Assembly: GCA_934661755.1 (NCBI GenBank)
Contig: CAKUJM010000066.1
Location: 1-10,824 of the forward strand
DNA: 10,824 nt
Direction of reading: 5' to 3'
Source of the DNA: an uncultured Lentisphaeria bacterium
Lineage (GTDB): Bacteria; Verrucomicrobiota; Lentisphaeria; Oligosphaerales; Oligosphaeraceae
Under the pieces are notes generated by a model. That model was not told where the DNA came from. It worked only from the letters and a program-made list of their open reading frames with translations, and searched no databases. This document shows, piece by piece, positions 1 through 5,966 of the stretch; position 1 is the first letter of the stretch, and each line of letters begins with the position of its first letter. A program made the position numbers and the translations under genes.

Positions 1-77
1 CCTCCGTTACCCTCCGTTACCCTCCGTTACCCTCCGTTACCCTCCGTTACCCTCCGTTACCCTCCGTTACCCTCCGT
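1..77. repeat. Tandem 10-bp repeat, about 7.7 copies, cut by window edge
   Basis: Seven perfect head-to-tail copies of cctccgttac fill bases 1-70, and an eighth begins (cctccgt) before the array breaks at 78. The left end lies outside the window, so the copy number is a minimum. Perfect identity between copies suggests recent slippage or active homogenisation. The unit length is not a multiple of three, so a copy change would shift any reading frame running through it, but no gene is seen to run through it here. The array ends about 80 bp before the start of the gene at 159. There are no spacers, so it is not a CRISPR. Confidence 0.97.
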
Positions 78-90
78 CATCCGACGCTAC

Positions 91-158
91 GGGATTTAGA
101 AATATCGCCAATTGCCAGCGTATTATATTTAGACGATGCCAACGCCTTATTTCAGACC
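91..158 (+). promoter_or_regulatory. AT-rich leader before the exported-protein gene
   Basis: The stretch between the decamer array and the ATG at 159 is AT-rich in an otherwise GC-rich window. It contains TATTATATTT at 121-130, which could supply a -10 element. I see no well-spaced -35 hexamer and no Shine-Dalgarno sequence just before the ATG. It is a likely promoter region by position and composition only. Confidence 0.3.
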
Positions 159-743
159 ATGCTGAAAAAGTTTCTGTCCATTCTTTTCATCCTGGCATTT
201 GGCTTGACAGGGGTCGCCGCCGGCGGCCAGTTTGTCGCGTTGCTGCCGCCGATCATCCGGGTGCCGAGCGCGCCGCTGTACCTTCGCGGCTATGTATACA
301 ACCAGCTATATCAGCTGTTGCTGGAGTCCCCGGAGTATCGCCTGTGTCCGCAGAAATCAGTCACCTCCAGGCTTCGCAACAGCGGCTTCCAGAGCGCCTG
401 GTACAGCTACACTCCGGAGCAATATCGGGCTCTTGCGGCCCAGTTGCAGGCCTCATGCCTGTTCCAGCTGGAGATTTCGGAGTTCCAGCCGCAGATCATC
501 CAGAGACGGCCCGATGCCGGGATTGCCGCACCACACCAATTCCGGCTTCATCTGGCCATGACGCTATATCGGATCGATGCCACCGACGGCATCCCGCGCA
601 GAATATGCGGTGGCGCGCCGGAGACGTATGACTCCGGCGACGACGCCTGTCTGCCGCCGCAGCCCGGCATCATGACCCTGGAGCGGTTCTGCCGGCTCGC
701 GATAAGTCAATCGCTCCGGCAGACCATCCAGACACCACGCTAG
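159..743 (+). CDS. Small exported protein of unknown function
   Basis: This gene encodes a 194-residue protein that I cannot assign to a named family. Residues 1-21 look like a Sec signal peptide: two lysines at positions 3-4, a hydrophobic core and a V-A-A cleavage motif ending at Ala21. The mature part has no further membrane segment, so it is probably periplasmic. It has five cysteines (63, 100, 150, 164, 178), which could form disulfides. The order of segments (a short strand FVALLPP, a helix with YNQLYQLLLESPEY, then a second helix and the strand CLFQLEISEF) loosely recalls the alpha/beta domain of CsgG/LpoB-like periplasmic proteins, but this is only an impression of fold. Start choice: the ATG directly precedes the signal peptide, although no Shine-Dalgarno is visible. 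GC-rich third codon positions match the neighbours and support real coding. It converges on the GH20 gene and overlaps its stop by 4 bp. Confidence 0.72.
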   Translation: MLKKFLSILFILAFGLTGVAAGGQFVALLPPIIRVPSAPLYLRGYVYNQLYQLLLESPEYRLCPQKSVTSRLRNSGFQSAWYSYTPEQYRALAAQLQASCLFQLEISEFQPQIIQRRPDAGIAAPHQFRLHLAMTLYRIDATDGIPRRICGGAPETYDSGDDACLPPQPGIMTLERFCRLAISQSLRQTIQTPR

Positions 744-2674
744 AACGTGCTCGTAGGATTGCAGCCCAGGCGGAATCGCTCGATCTGGAAGACACACGGC
801 GCCTCGCCAGTCAGCTTCGGGCGGTACTCCAGTTCCGGAATCGTGTCGGCCTCGCCATCCAAGTACGCGGCGATGCGCTCGGCCATCACCTCGATGCGTG
901 CGGTAAGGGCGCCAATGCGCCCCTCTATGAGCTCCACGCCAAACGGCTTGGAAGTAGCGCACCACTGCTTTGAGAACGACCGGCGGTAGGCGATGCTGGC
1001 CTTGAGCGCCTCGCGCGCCCCAACGTCCGCAATGTCCATCAATTCGGCACGGTCATCCTTTTCATAGGCCTCGACCAGCCGGCGGCGCAATTTCAGCTTC
1101 AGCACCAGCAGGCGCAAGGCGTTGTTGAGATTGACGAAGTCGCCGCCGCCGGTGCAACGGTAGTGGCGGAGCATCTTCTGGGCCTTCACCAGCCCCTCGA
1201 TCAGATGGTTCATGGGGGCGACGGACTTGGAGACGCAGATGCGATCGCCAACCCCCAGCAGAGGATCGTCAAACAGCAGCAACGGCAGGGGATATGGCAT
1301 CAGCTTGTATTCCTCCTTGCTGAGCAGCACTGCGGTCTCGATCGACCCGGCCAGCAGCGTCCCCGCCAGGTTTCCACCGCACAATGCCGCAAACCGCCGG
1401 TTGGCCGACTGCGACTCGGCACAACGCTCCACGTCCATGCCGTAGGCCAGATCCGCGACGCACTGCAATCCCGCCAAAGCGGACTCGAAGTCGCAGTAAC
1501 CGCCGTCATCCCCCCACATGGTGAACATGACCTCGTCCACCTTTGCCGCCTTGGCCTCCGCCAGCGCCGGCTTGGTGGTCTCCATGGTCTGGACATGATC
1601 GTACCACAGCCGCCCCCAGGTCCAGACGCCGCCGGCAAAGACGACCGGGCGGTTGAGGGCAAAATGCGCATCGAACATCTTCCGGTAGGTCTCGCGGTCG
1701 CGGTGATAGTAGTCCCAGTAGACCATCCCGACATTTTCCGGGATCTGCCGTGCCACCTCCTCCGGAATATGGCTGCCGCTGTAGTAGTCGTGCTTTTCAC
1801 GGTCGGCAATGCGGAAATACATGTCTGACCAGATCATCGGGGACAGCCCGAGCTGGTCGCACTGCTGCTTTATGCGCCCCAGATGGCGATTGAAGATCTC
1901 GAAATGCGGGACGTCGCCATGGATGTCATAATAGCGCCCGCGCCCCAGGTCATGCGCCTCATCCATGCCGATATGGATGCGGCGGCTGCGCAGCGCCCGG
2001 CTCCAGAAATCCAGGATCTTGGCGGTAAGCTTGTAGGTCTTTTCGCAGTCAGCCAGCATGGTCCAGCCGGTGTCGCGGATATCCTCATACGCCTGCCAGC
2101 GCAGGATCTGGGAGAAGTGGCCGAGAAGCTCGATGCAGCCGACCACCTCGATGCCCAATTGCGCTCCCCAGTCGTCGATCTGGCGCAACTCATCCATGGT
2201 ATAGGCGCCACGCATATAGCCGAAGTACGGCTCGCCCTCCATCTCGAAGGTGTCCTCGCAATAAAGGTAGATGGTGTTGTACCCCATCAGCGCCAGACGC
2301 GTCATATAGGTCTTCAGGTTCGCCACGGTGAATACGCGGTTGCGCGACAGATCCAGCATGATGCCCAGCCGCCGGAAGGGCATGGAGCATTTGCCGGGAT
2401 ACATCCCCATGGCAAAACCGACGCCGCGCAGGGCGGATGACAGCGTGCCGTACCGGATGACGACCCTCTCGCCGCCACGGAGGACCTCGCAGCGGCTTTC
2501 ACCGTCCCCGCCTCCGGGCGGGAGCCTCTCGAATACCATGGTGCGCCCAAGCGTACCAGATTCCTGCAGCTGGGCGTACTCCAGCGCCAGTGCGCGCAGC
2601 GCGGTCGCGATTTCCGGCGGGGTGTTCTCCGGATTCCAGGCCAGACGCCCGGCGGTTCTATTGCATTTTAACAT
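740..2674 (-). CDS. GH20 family beta-N-acetylhexosaminidase (GH20C-like)
   Basis: This 644-residue glycoside hydrolase family 20 enzyme is expected to remove terminal beta-linked N-acetylglucosamine, N-acetylgalactosamine or possibly glucosamine from glycans by substrate-assisted catalysis. An N-terminal domain of about 100 residues precedes a TIM barrel that starts at LGIMLDLSRNRVF (103-115). Family signatures include LYCEDTFEMEGEPYFGYMRG (137-156), the catalytic dyad Asp238-Glu239 in HIGMDEAHDLG, MIWSDMYFR (280-288), VYWDYY (318-323), VVFAGGVWTW (344-353) and TMWGDDGG (385-392). These closely resemble the GH20C type rather than the classical secreted chitobiases. There is no signal peptide, so the enzyme is probably cytoplasmic and acts on imported oligosaccharides. 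A helical C-terminal region (about 410-644) follows the barrel. No good Shine-Dalgarno precedes the ATG at 2674, but the N-terminal sequence looks continuous with the family. Three 23-bp repeats lie just upstream. Exact substrate specificity cannot be read from the sequence. Confidence 0.93.
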   Translation of the reverse strand: MLKCNRTAGRLAWNPENTPPEIATALRALALEYAQLQESGTLGRTMVFERLPPGGGDGESRCEVLRGGERVVIRYGTLSSALRGVGFAMGMYPGKCSMPFRRLGIMLDLSRNRVFTVANLKTYMTRLALMGYNTIYLYCEDTFEMEGEPYFGYMRGAYTMDELRQIDDWGAQLGIEVVGCIELLGHFSQILRWQAYEDIRDTGWTMLADCEKTYKLTAKILDFWSRALRSRRIHIGMDEAHDLGRGRYYDIHGDVPHFEIFNRHLGRIKQQCDQLGLSPMIWSDMYFRIADREKHDYYSGSHIPEEVARQIPENVGMVYWDYYHRDRETYRKMFDAHFALNRPVVFAGGVWTWGRLWYDHVQTMETTKPALAEAKAAKVDEVMFTMWGDDGGYCDFESALAGLQCVADLAYGMDVERCAESQSANRRFAALCGGNLAGTLLAGSIETAVLLSKEEYKLMPYPLPLLLFDDPLLGVGDRICVSKSVAPMNHLIEGLVKAQKMLRHYRCTGGGDFVNLNNALRLLVLKLKLRRRLVEAYEKDDRAELMDIADVGAREALKASIAYRRSFSKQWCATSKPFGVELIEGRIGALTARIEVMAERIAAYLDGEADTIPELEYRPKLTGEAPCVFQIERFRLGCNPTSTF

Positions 2675-2690
2675 GGCGATTGCAATGGTT

Positions 2691-2757
2691 GTCAGTTGTG
2701 GATGCGGAAAGGTGCCAATTGTGGATGCGGAAAGGTGTCAGTTATGGATGCGGAAAG
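2691..2757. repeat. Three tandem 23-bp repeats upstream of the GH20 gene
   Basis: Three copies of a 21-nt unit lie at 2691-2711, 2714-2734 and 2737-2757, each separated by the dinucleotide gt, giving an exact 23-bp period. The core tggatgcggaaag is identical in all three. The 5' part varies slightly (gtcagttg, gccaattg, gtcagtta). The array ends 17 bp before the GH20 start codon in transcription order. Direct repeats spaced about two helical turns apart are typical of operator sites for activators or repressors, so a regulatory role for the GH20 gene is a reasonable inference. No regulator gene is in the window. Confidence 0.85.
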
Positions 2758-2767
2758 GCAAATAACG

Positions 2768-2783
2768 TAGATTTCGTAATCTA
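2768..2783. promoter_or_regulatory. Short inverted repeat between ftsA and the GH20 gene
   Basis: The arms tagatt (2768-2773) and aatcta (2778-2783) are perfect inverse complements around a 4-base centre. The element lies just upstream of the 23-bp repeats relative to the GH20 gene and 33 bp beyond the ftsA stop codon. It is too AT-rich for a strong terminator and has no T run on the minus strand. It could be an operator half-site pair or chance. Confidence 0.3.
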
Positions 2784-2815
2784 AATCCTGATTGTTTTTT
2801 TTCACGCGCCGGCGG

Positions 2816-4084
2816 TCAATCAACGAAAACCGACTTGATGCAACGCCAGACGGCTCCGGCAACGCCATGCCGGTCCCGGCGTTCCTCGCGCTGTTCGCGT
2901 TCCCTCCAGGCGGCACGGATGGCACCCAGCACCATATTGTAGCGCGGCCCGGCCTTGAAGATGGTCGAGGAGTCAGTCACGTCATAGGCGGCGGCCACAT
3001 GGACCGGCCGGTTGAGACGCCGGCTGGCGATCTCGGTGGCTCCCGGAATCAGCGCACCGCCGCCGGACAGCAATACCGCGTTGCCGAGAAACTGCTGCGA
3101 GCCATCGGCCTTGAGGCGGTTGTTGATGGTCTCGAAGATCTCATCCAGACGCGCCTCGATGATGGTCTCGATGGCATCGGCGGGGATCATCCGCGGCTCG
3201 CCGCCGCCTCCGGAGGCGATGCTGACCATGCGGCTGCGGCCGTCATGGGTGGCCACCGCACTTAGCCGCAAAGTCCCCATGTTCCGCACAATGCTCCGGG
3301 CCGTGGCGATATTCTGCAGATCCAGCCCGATATCCAGGTCGTTGGCAATGTGGTCGCAGCCCAATGCCAGCTGCTCGCACACCAGGTATCCGTAGGTGGT
3401 TGGCATGGCGATGGAGGTCATCCCCGCGCCCAGCTCGATCACCATCCCGTGGATCTCGCTGTTGGACTGCGGGCGGATCACCGCGCTGGCAATGGCGATC
3501 GGCGCATAGATGGTCTCGTAGTTGTGGTTCTGGGTCGCATCCTTGACGATGGATCCGACCAGCTGGCCGGTGTAAGTCTCGGCGAACAGGCAACGGGTCT
3601 CGACCGCCAGATAGGGCGAATACTGGCCGTTGGGATTGAAGACGAAGGGCTTGCCCTCCAGTTCAAAGCAGCGGTTGGTGAACATGGAGAGCACCACCTC
3701 GTCGCCCTCCGGGTCGTCCGGGACGTCGTCATAGCTGTCATGCATCAGCTTCTCGACAATCTCGCCGGTAATGGGCTGGTTTTCCGGGATGGCGGTGGTG
3801 CGCCTGACAATGCGCGGGATGACATATCCGCCGGACAGCACAAATGCCACCGTACCCGGCAATTCGTCGAATCCGGCGTTCTGGCAGGCCATGTCCAGCG
3901 CCATCGCCGTCTGCTCCGTGACAATCCGCCCCGACTGGGCCTCGCCCTTGACCACCTTTTCCGAAGGCACCTCGGCAAAGCCCAGCATGTCGATTGAACC
4001 GTCATCCGCGACGGCGGCGATCACCGTCTTCACAGTCTCGGTGCCGATGTCGATTCCAGTAAAGATGTTTTGTTTTCTAGCCAT
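2816..4084 (-). CDS. ftsA: Cell division protein FtsA
   Basis: FtsA is the actin-like ATPase that tethers FtsZ to the membrane and recruits the divisome. The predicted protein has 422 residues, close to the usual 400-440. It starts at the ATG at 4084 (MARKQNIF). Visible elements are phosphate-1 loop GIDIGTETVK (10-19), the FtsA-specific 1C subdomain beginning near ENQPITGEIVEKLMHDSYDD, phosphate-2 VIELGAGMTSIA (215-226), the adenosine motif LLSGGGALIPG (338-348) and a C-terminal amphipathic helix GAVWRCIKSVFVD that fits the membrane-targeting sequence. The phosphate-2 motif has Glu217 where most family members have Asp. The 1C-type insert and tail argue against PilM or MreB. The start is supported by the 8-bp overlap (ATGGCTAG) with the upstream gene, suggesting translational coupling; a longer frame upstream to 4168 would lie inside that gene. 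The usual partners ftsQ and ftsZ are not adjacent here. Confidence 0.92.
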   Translation of the reverse strand: MARKQNIFTGIDIGTETVKTVIAAVADDGSIDMLGFAEVPSEKVVKGEAQSGRIVTEQTAMALDMACQNAGFDELPGTVAFVLSGGYVIPRIVRRTTAIPENQPITGEIVEKLMHDSYDDVPDDPEGDEVVLSMFTNRCFELEGKPFVFNPNGQYSPYLAVETRCLFAETYTGQLVGSIVKDATQNHNYETIYAPIAIASAVIRPQSNSEIHGMVIELGAGMTSIAMPTTYGYLVCEQLALGCDHIANDLDIGLDLQNIATARSIVRNMGTLRLSAVATHDGRSRMVSIASGGGGEPRMIPADAIETIIEARLDEIFETINNRLKADGSQQFLGNAVLLSGGGALIPGATEIASRRLNRPVHVAAAYDVTDSSTIFKAGPRYNMVLGAIRAAWREREQREERRDRHGVAGAVWRCIKSVFVD

Positions 4085-5387
4085 GACTGCGTCGCGGACG
4101 GCATGCGGCCATCCTTGCGGACAGGACGCCCAGCGCGGTCCAAATCCATCGTTTTGACCCCAGGTCATCCCACATGCAGCACAGCATCAGCGCGGGGATG
4201 AAGAACAGCATCGGCAGATAGCCGCAACGGGCGGCGGACACGGCGTGCGCCGCCAGGAACAGCGCCAGGAAGATCGCTGCCGGCAAACCGAAGAACGCCG
4301 CGGCATTGAGATACTCGTTATGCGGATCCATGAAGGTGGTGAACACCTCCAGCCAGTCATCGGCATGGTACGGTTTCAGGACTGCAGCCATCCATTCGCG
4401 ATGGCCGCTGGCGCATTCCGGATAGCGCCGGCGCAATTCGCCCGGAGTGTAGCCGAAAAGCGCATGGGGCAAGTCGCCGTCACGGAGGATTTCCGCATAG
4501 ACCCGCTGGTGGGTCATGTAATTGCCGGGACGGGACGGATCCAGCCACGGAGCGCGGCGCACCGCAGGAAAGGAACAGAACCATACGGTGGCCAGGCACA
4601 CCGCGCCGAAAAGCAACGTCACGGAAAAAGCCAGCGCCACGCCCGCCGGACGGGGCAACACCTTGCCGGCAACAAAAAGCGACGACAAAAGCGACAGCGT
4701 CATCAGCGCATGCTTTGACATCGTCGAAGCCAGCGGCAAGCACAGCGCCGCCAGCAACGCCAGCCACAGCAGCGCCCGGCTGCGTCCCTGGGTTCGTTCC
4801 AGGATGCTTTGCATTTCCGGCAGGATCATCACCATGGGCACAAGGTACGCCACGCCCAGCAGATTCGGGTTGGTGAAGAGGAATTGATAGCGGCTCATCA
4901 GCGGTCCGGAGGCAAGCGTGCCGCCATGGGGGTCGGCGTAGAACAACCCCGCCGCCCAGCCCCCGGCGCCGCCGGTGGCCACCGGAACCAGCCAGAACAG
5001 GAAATACGCGCCCAGAATCGCCAGGCCGGTCGCCAGCATCAGCCGGGCATCCGGCAACGGCGTCTCCCGGAAAAAGAGGTATATGACCGCCATGTATCCC
5101 GCGATGGAAAGATTGTACCATGCAAGCTCGCCCCGAAAGCACAGCATTCCCGCCGACAGCAGGCACCATCCGAAATAGAGCATCAGCAAGGGGCACCTCG
5201 GGCGCCGCCGCAGCACCCGCCAGAGCAGCACCGGCGCCAGAAGATCCGCAAGCATCGCCTGCGCCGACAGCCTCCCCGGCATGGGCAGGGGCACTGCCAG
5301 CAAGATCAGGAACAGCATCCCCGCTGCGCTGAACAGCCGGTCGAGCCGGTCATGGCTCTGGTTGTGGATGGGGACGGAGATGGCCAT
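4077..5387 (-). CDS. O-antigen ligase/polymerase-like membrane protein (Wzy_C family)
   Basis: This 436-residue polytopic inner-membrane protein has roughly ten hydrophobic segments. It resembles the O-antigen ligase (WaaL) / polymerase (Wzy) superfamily, which transfers or polymerises undecaprenyl-linked glycans on the periplasmic face. Supporting motifs in order are FTNPNLLG (171-178) in the position of the common NPN motif, a short ASTMSKHALMTL (220-231) like the conserved S-x-S-(R/K) segment of the Wzy_C domain, a long hydrophilic loop (about 275-350), and MDPHNEYLNAAAFFGL (353-368), like the PHN/HN motif before a transmembrane helix. Ligase and polymerase cannot be separated by sequence alone, and no glycosyltransferases or flippase are in the window. 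The ATG at 5387 lacks a clear Shine-Dalgarno, so the start is uncertain. It overlaps ftsA by 8 bp, so the two are probably co-transcribed. Confidence 0.82.
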   Translation of the reverse strand: MAISVPIHNQSHDRLDRLFSAAGMLFLILLAVPLPMPGRLSAQAMLADLLAPVLLWRVLRRRPRCPLLMLYFGWCLLSAGMLCFRGELAWYNLSIAGYMAVIYLFFRETPLPDARLMLATGLAILGAYFLFWLVPVATGGAGGWAAGLFYADPHGGTLASGPLMSRYQFLFTNPNLLGVAYLVPMVMILPEMQSILERTQGRSRALLWLALLAALCLPLASTMSKHALMTLSLLSSLFVAGKVLPRPAGVALAFSVTLLFGAVCLATVWFCSFPAVRRAPWLDPSRPGNYMTHQRVYAEILRDGDLPHALFGYTPGELRRRYPECASGHREWMAAVLKPYHADDWLEVFTTFMDPHNEYLNAAAFFGLPAAIFLALFLAAHAVSAARCGYLPMLFFIPALMLCCMWDDLGSKRWIWTALGVLSARMAACRPRRSHG

Positions 5388-5687
5388 GGGACGGCGGACA
5401 GTGCCGGTTCAGAACTCAGGCTGGTGTTCTGGAGATGATCTTGACTGGACATGCGGCAACACGCACACGCCAGTGTGGCAGGATTCCATTCATGAAAAAA
5501 AGCTGTGTCATTGCAAGAGACACCCGCACCAGATGCCAGCGTAGCGTCCCGCAAACCCGTCAGTTTCTTCTTGCAGGCTTCCTGGTCCAGCCTGGCGAAA
5601 GCGCGCACGCAGTGCTACACACGGCGGCGGTTGCGTCAAACCGGCCAGCGGATGCGCGAGATTGCCGCGGCTCTACGCCGCGCCACG
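5388..5687. other. 300-bp gap between fmdB and the O-antigen-ligase-like gene
   Basis: No convincing gene is seen on either strand. Frames that are open here have Cys/Arg/Pro-rich compositions typical of shadow frames and no good ribosome site. The region should hold the 3' end of the fmdB transcript and the promoter for the minus-strand membrane-protein/ftsA pair. A GC-rich hairpin (cgcggc/gccgcg, 5666-5682, 5-nt loop) lies just after the fmdB stop but has no T run. A smaller inverted repeat (cacac/gtgtg, 5464-5477) sits nearer the membrane-protein start. On the minus strand, TTGCAA (5513-5508) precedes a poly-T run, but no matching -10 is convincing. Confidence 0.5.
5666..5682 (-). terminator. 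Possible weak terminator hairpin after fmdB
   Basis: A perfect 6-bp GC stem (cgcggc paired with gccgcg) closes a 5-nt loop, 5 bases beyond the fmdB stop codon on the minus strand. No run of T follows, so it is not a standard intrinsic terminator. It may slow polymerase or protect the mRNA 3' end. Confidence 0.25.
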
Positions 5688-5924
5688 CTAGTGGTGGCAG
5701 CAGCCGCCGCAGCAATGGTGGCCACCCGGCGCGGCCTGGGCGCACTCATGCGCATGGGCGCAAGCTGGCGCCTCCGGCGATGAGCCGGTGCTGAAGGTCG
5801 ACAACTCCTTGGCGACATTGCCGCCGCCGCACTGCGGGCAATTCGGAAATGGCTCGTTGAAACGCTTATGCAGATGGCTGAAGGCGGCGCCGCAATCACG
5901 GCAACGGTATTCATAGATTGGCAT
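5688..5924 (-). CDS. FmdB-family zinc ribbon protein with His/Cys-rich tail
   Basis: This 78-residue protein opens with MPIYEYRCRDCG, the hallmark of the FmdB/CxxC regulatory-protein family. Cys8, Cys11, Cys29 and Cys32 form the two CxxC knuckles of a zinc ribbon. Residues 1-45 match the usual domain. The rest is a flexible tail ending GGHHCCGGCCHH, with twelve potential metal ligands (Cys55, His57, His59, Cys61, then four His and four Cys in residues 69-78). This resembles the His/Cys-rich tails of metal-storage or metallochaperone proteins and may bind additional metal. The family's molecular role is poorly defined; a link to gene regulation was proposed from the fmd operon. A Shine-Dalgarno AGGGA lies about 9 bases before the ATG. 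It follows the YihY-family gene by 42 bp and is probably in the same transcript. Confidence 0.88.
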   Translation of the reverse strand: MPIYEYRCRDCGAAFSHLHKRFNEPFPNCPQCGGGNVAKELSTFSTGSSPEAPACAHAHECAQAAPGGHHCCGGCCHH

Positions 5925-5966
5925 GGCGTGTTATCCCTGACGACGCAAATCGCCCCGCGGCCGCAA

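Noticed and set aside
1..77. CRISPR array
   Set aside because: The decamer copies are directly adjacent with no spacers, and no cas genes are present.
1163..1828. 221-codon open frame on the plus strand inside the GH20 gene
   Set aside because: It is antisense to the catalytic barrel of a clear GH20 enzyme and has typical shadow composition.
2791..2815. Intrinsic terminator after ftsA
   Set aside because: The run of T lies on the plus strand and precedes the GC-rich part, so on the minus strand it reads as A; this is the wrong orientation for terminating ftsA.
3350..3997. 215-codon open frame on the plus strand inside ftsA
   Set aside because: It is antisense to conserved FtsA motifs; there is no independent evidence of coding.
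2816..4084. PilM or MreB instead of FtsA
   Set aside because: The 1C-type segment after the first strand block and the C-terminal amphipathic helix match FtsA, and no pilus assembly genes are nearby.
4085..4168. Upstream-extended start for FtsA at 4168
   Set aside because: The extra 28 residues are unlike any FtsA N-terminus and lie inside the coding sequence of the preceding gene; the ATG at 4084 fits the family and the 8-bp overlap.
5306..5608. 100-codon frame on the minus strand in the gap after fmdB
   Set aside because: It overlaps the membrane-protein start out of frame, has no ribosome site and shows no recognisable sequence pattern.
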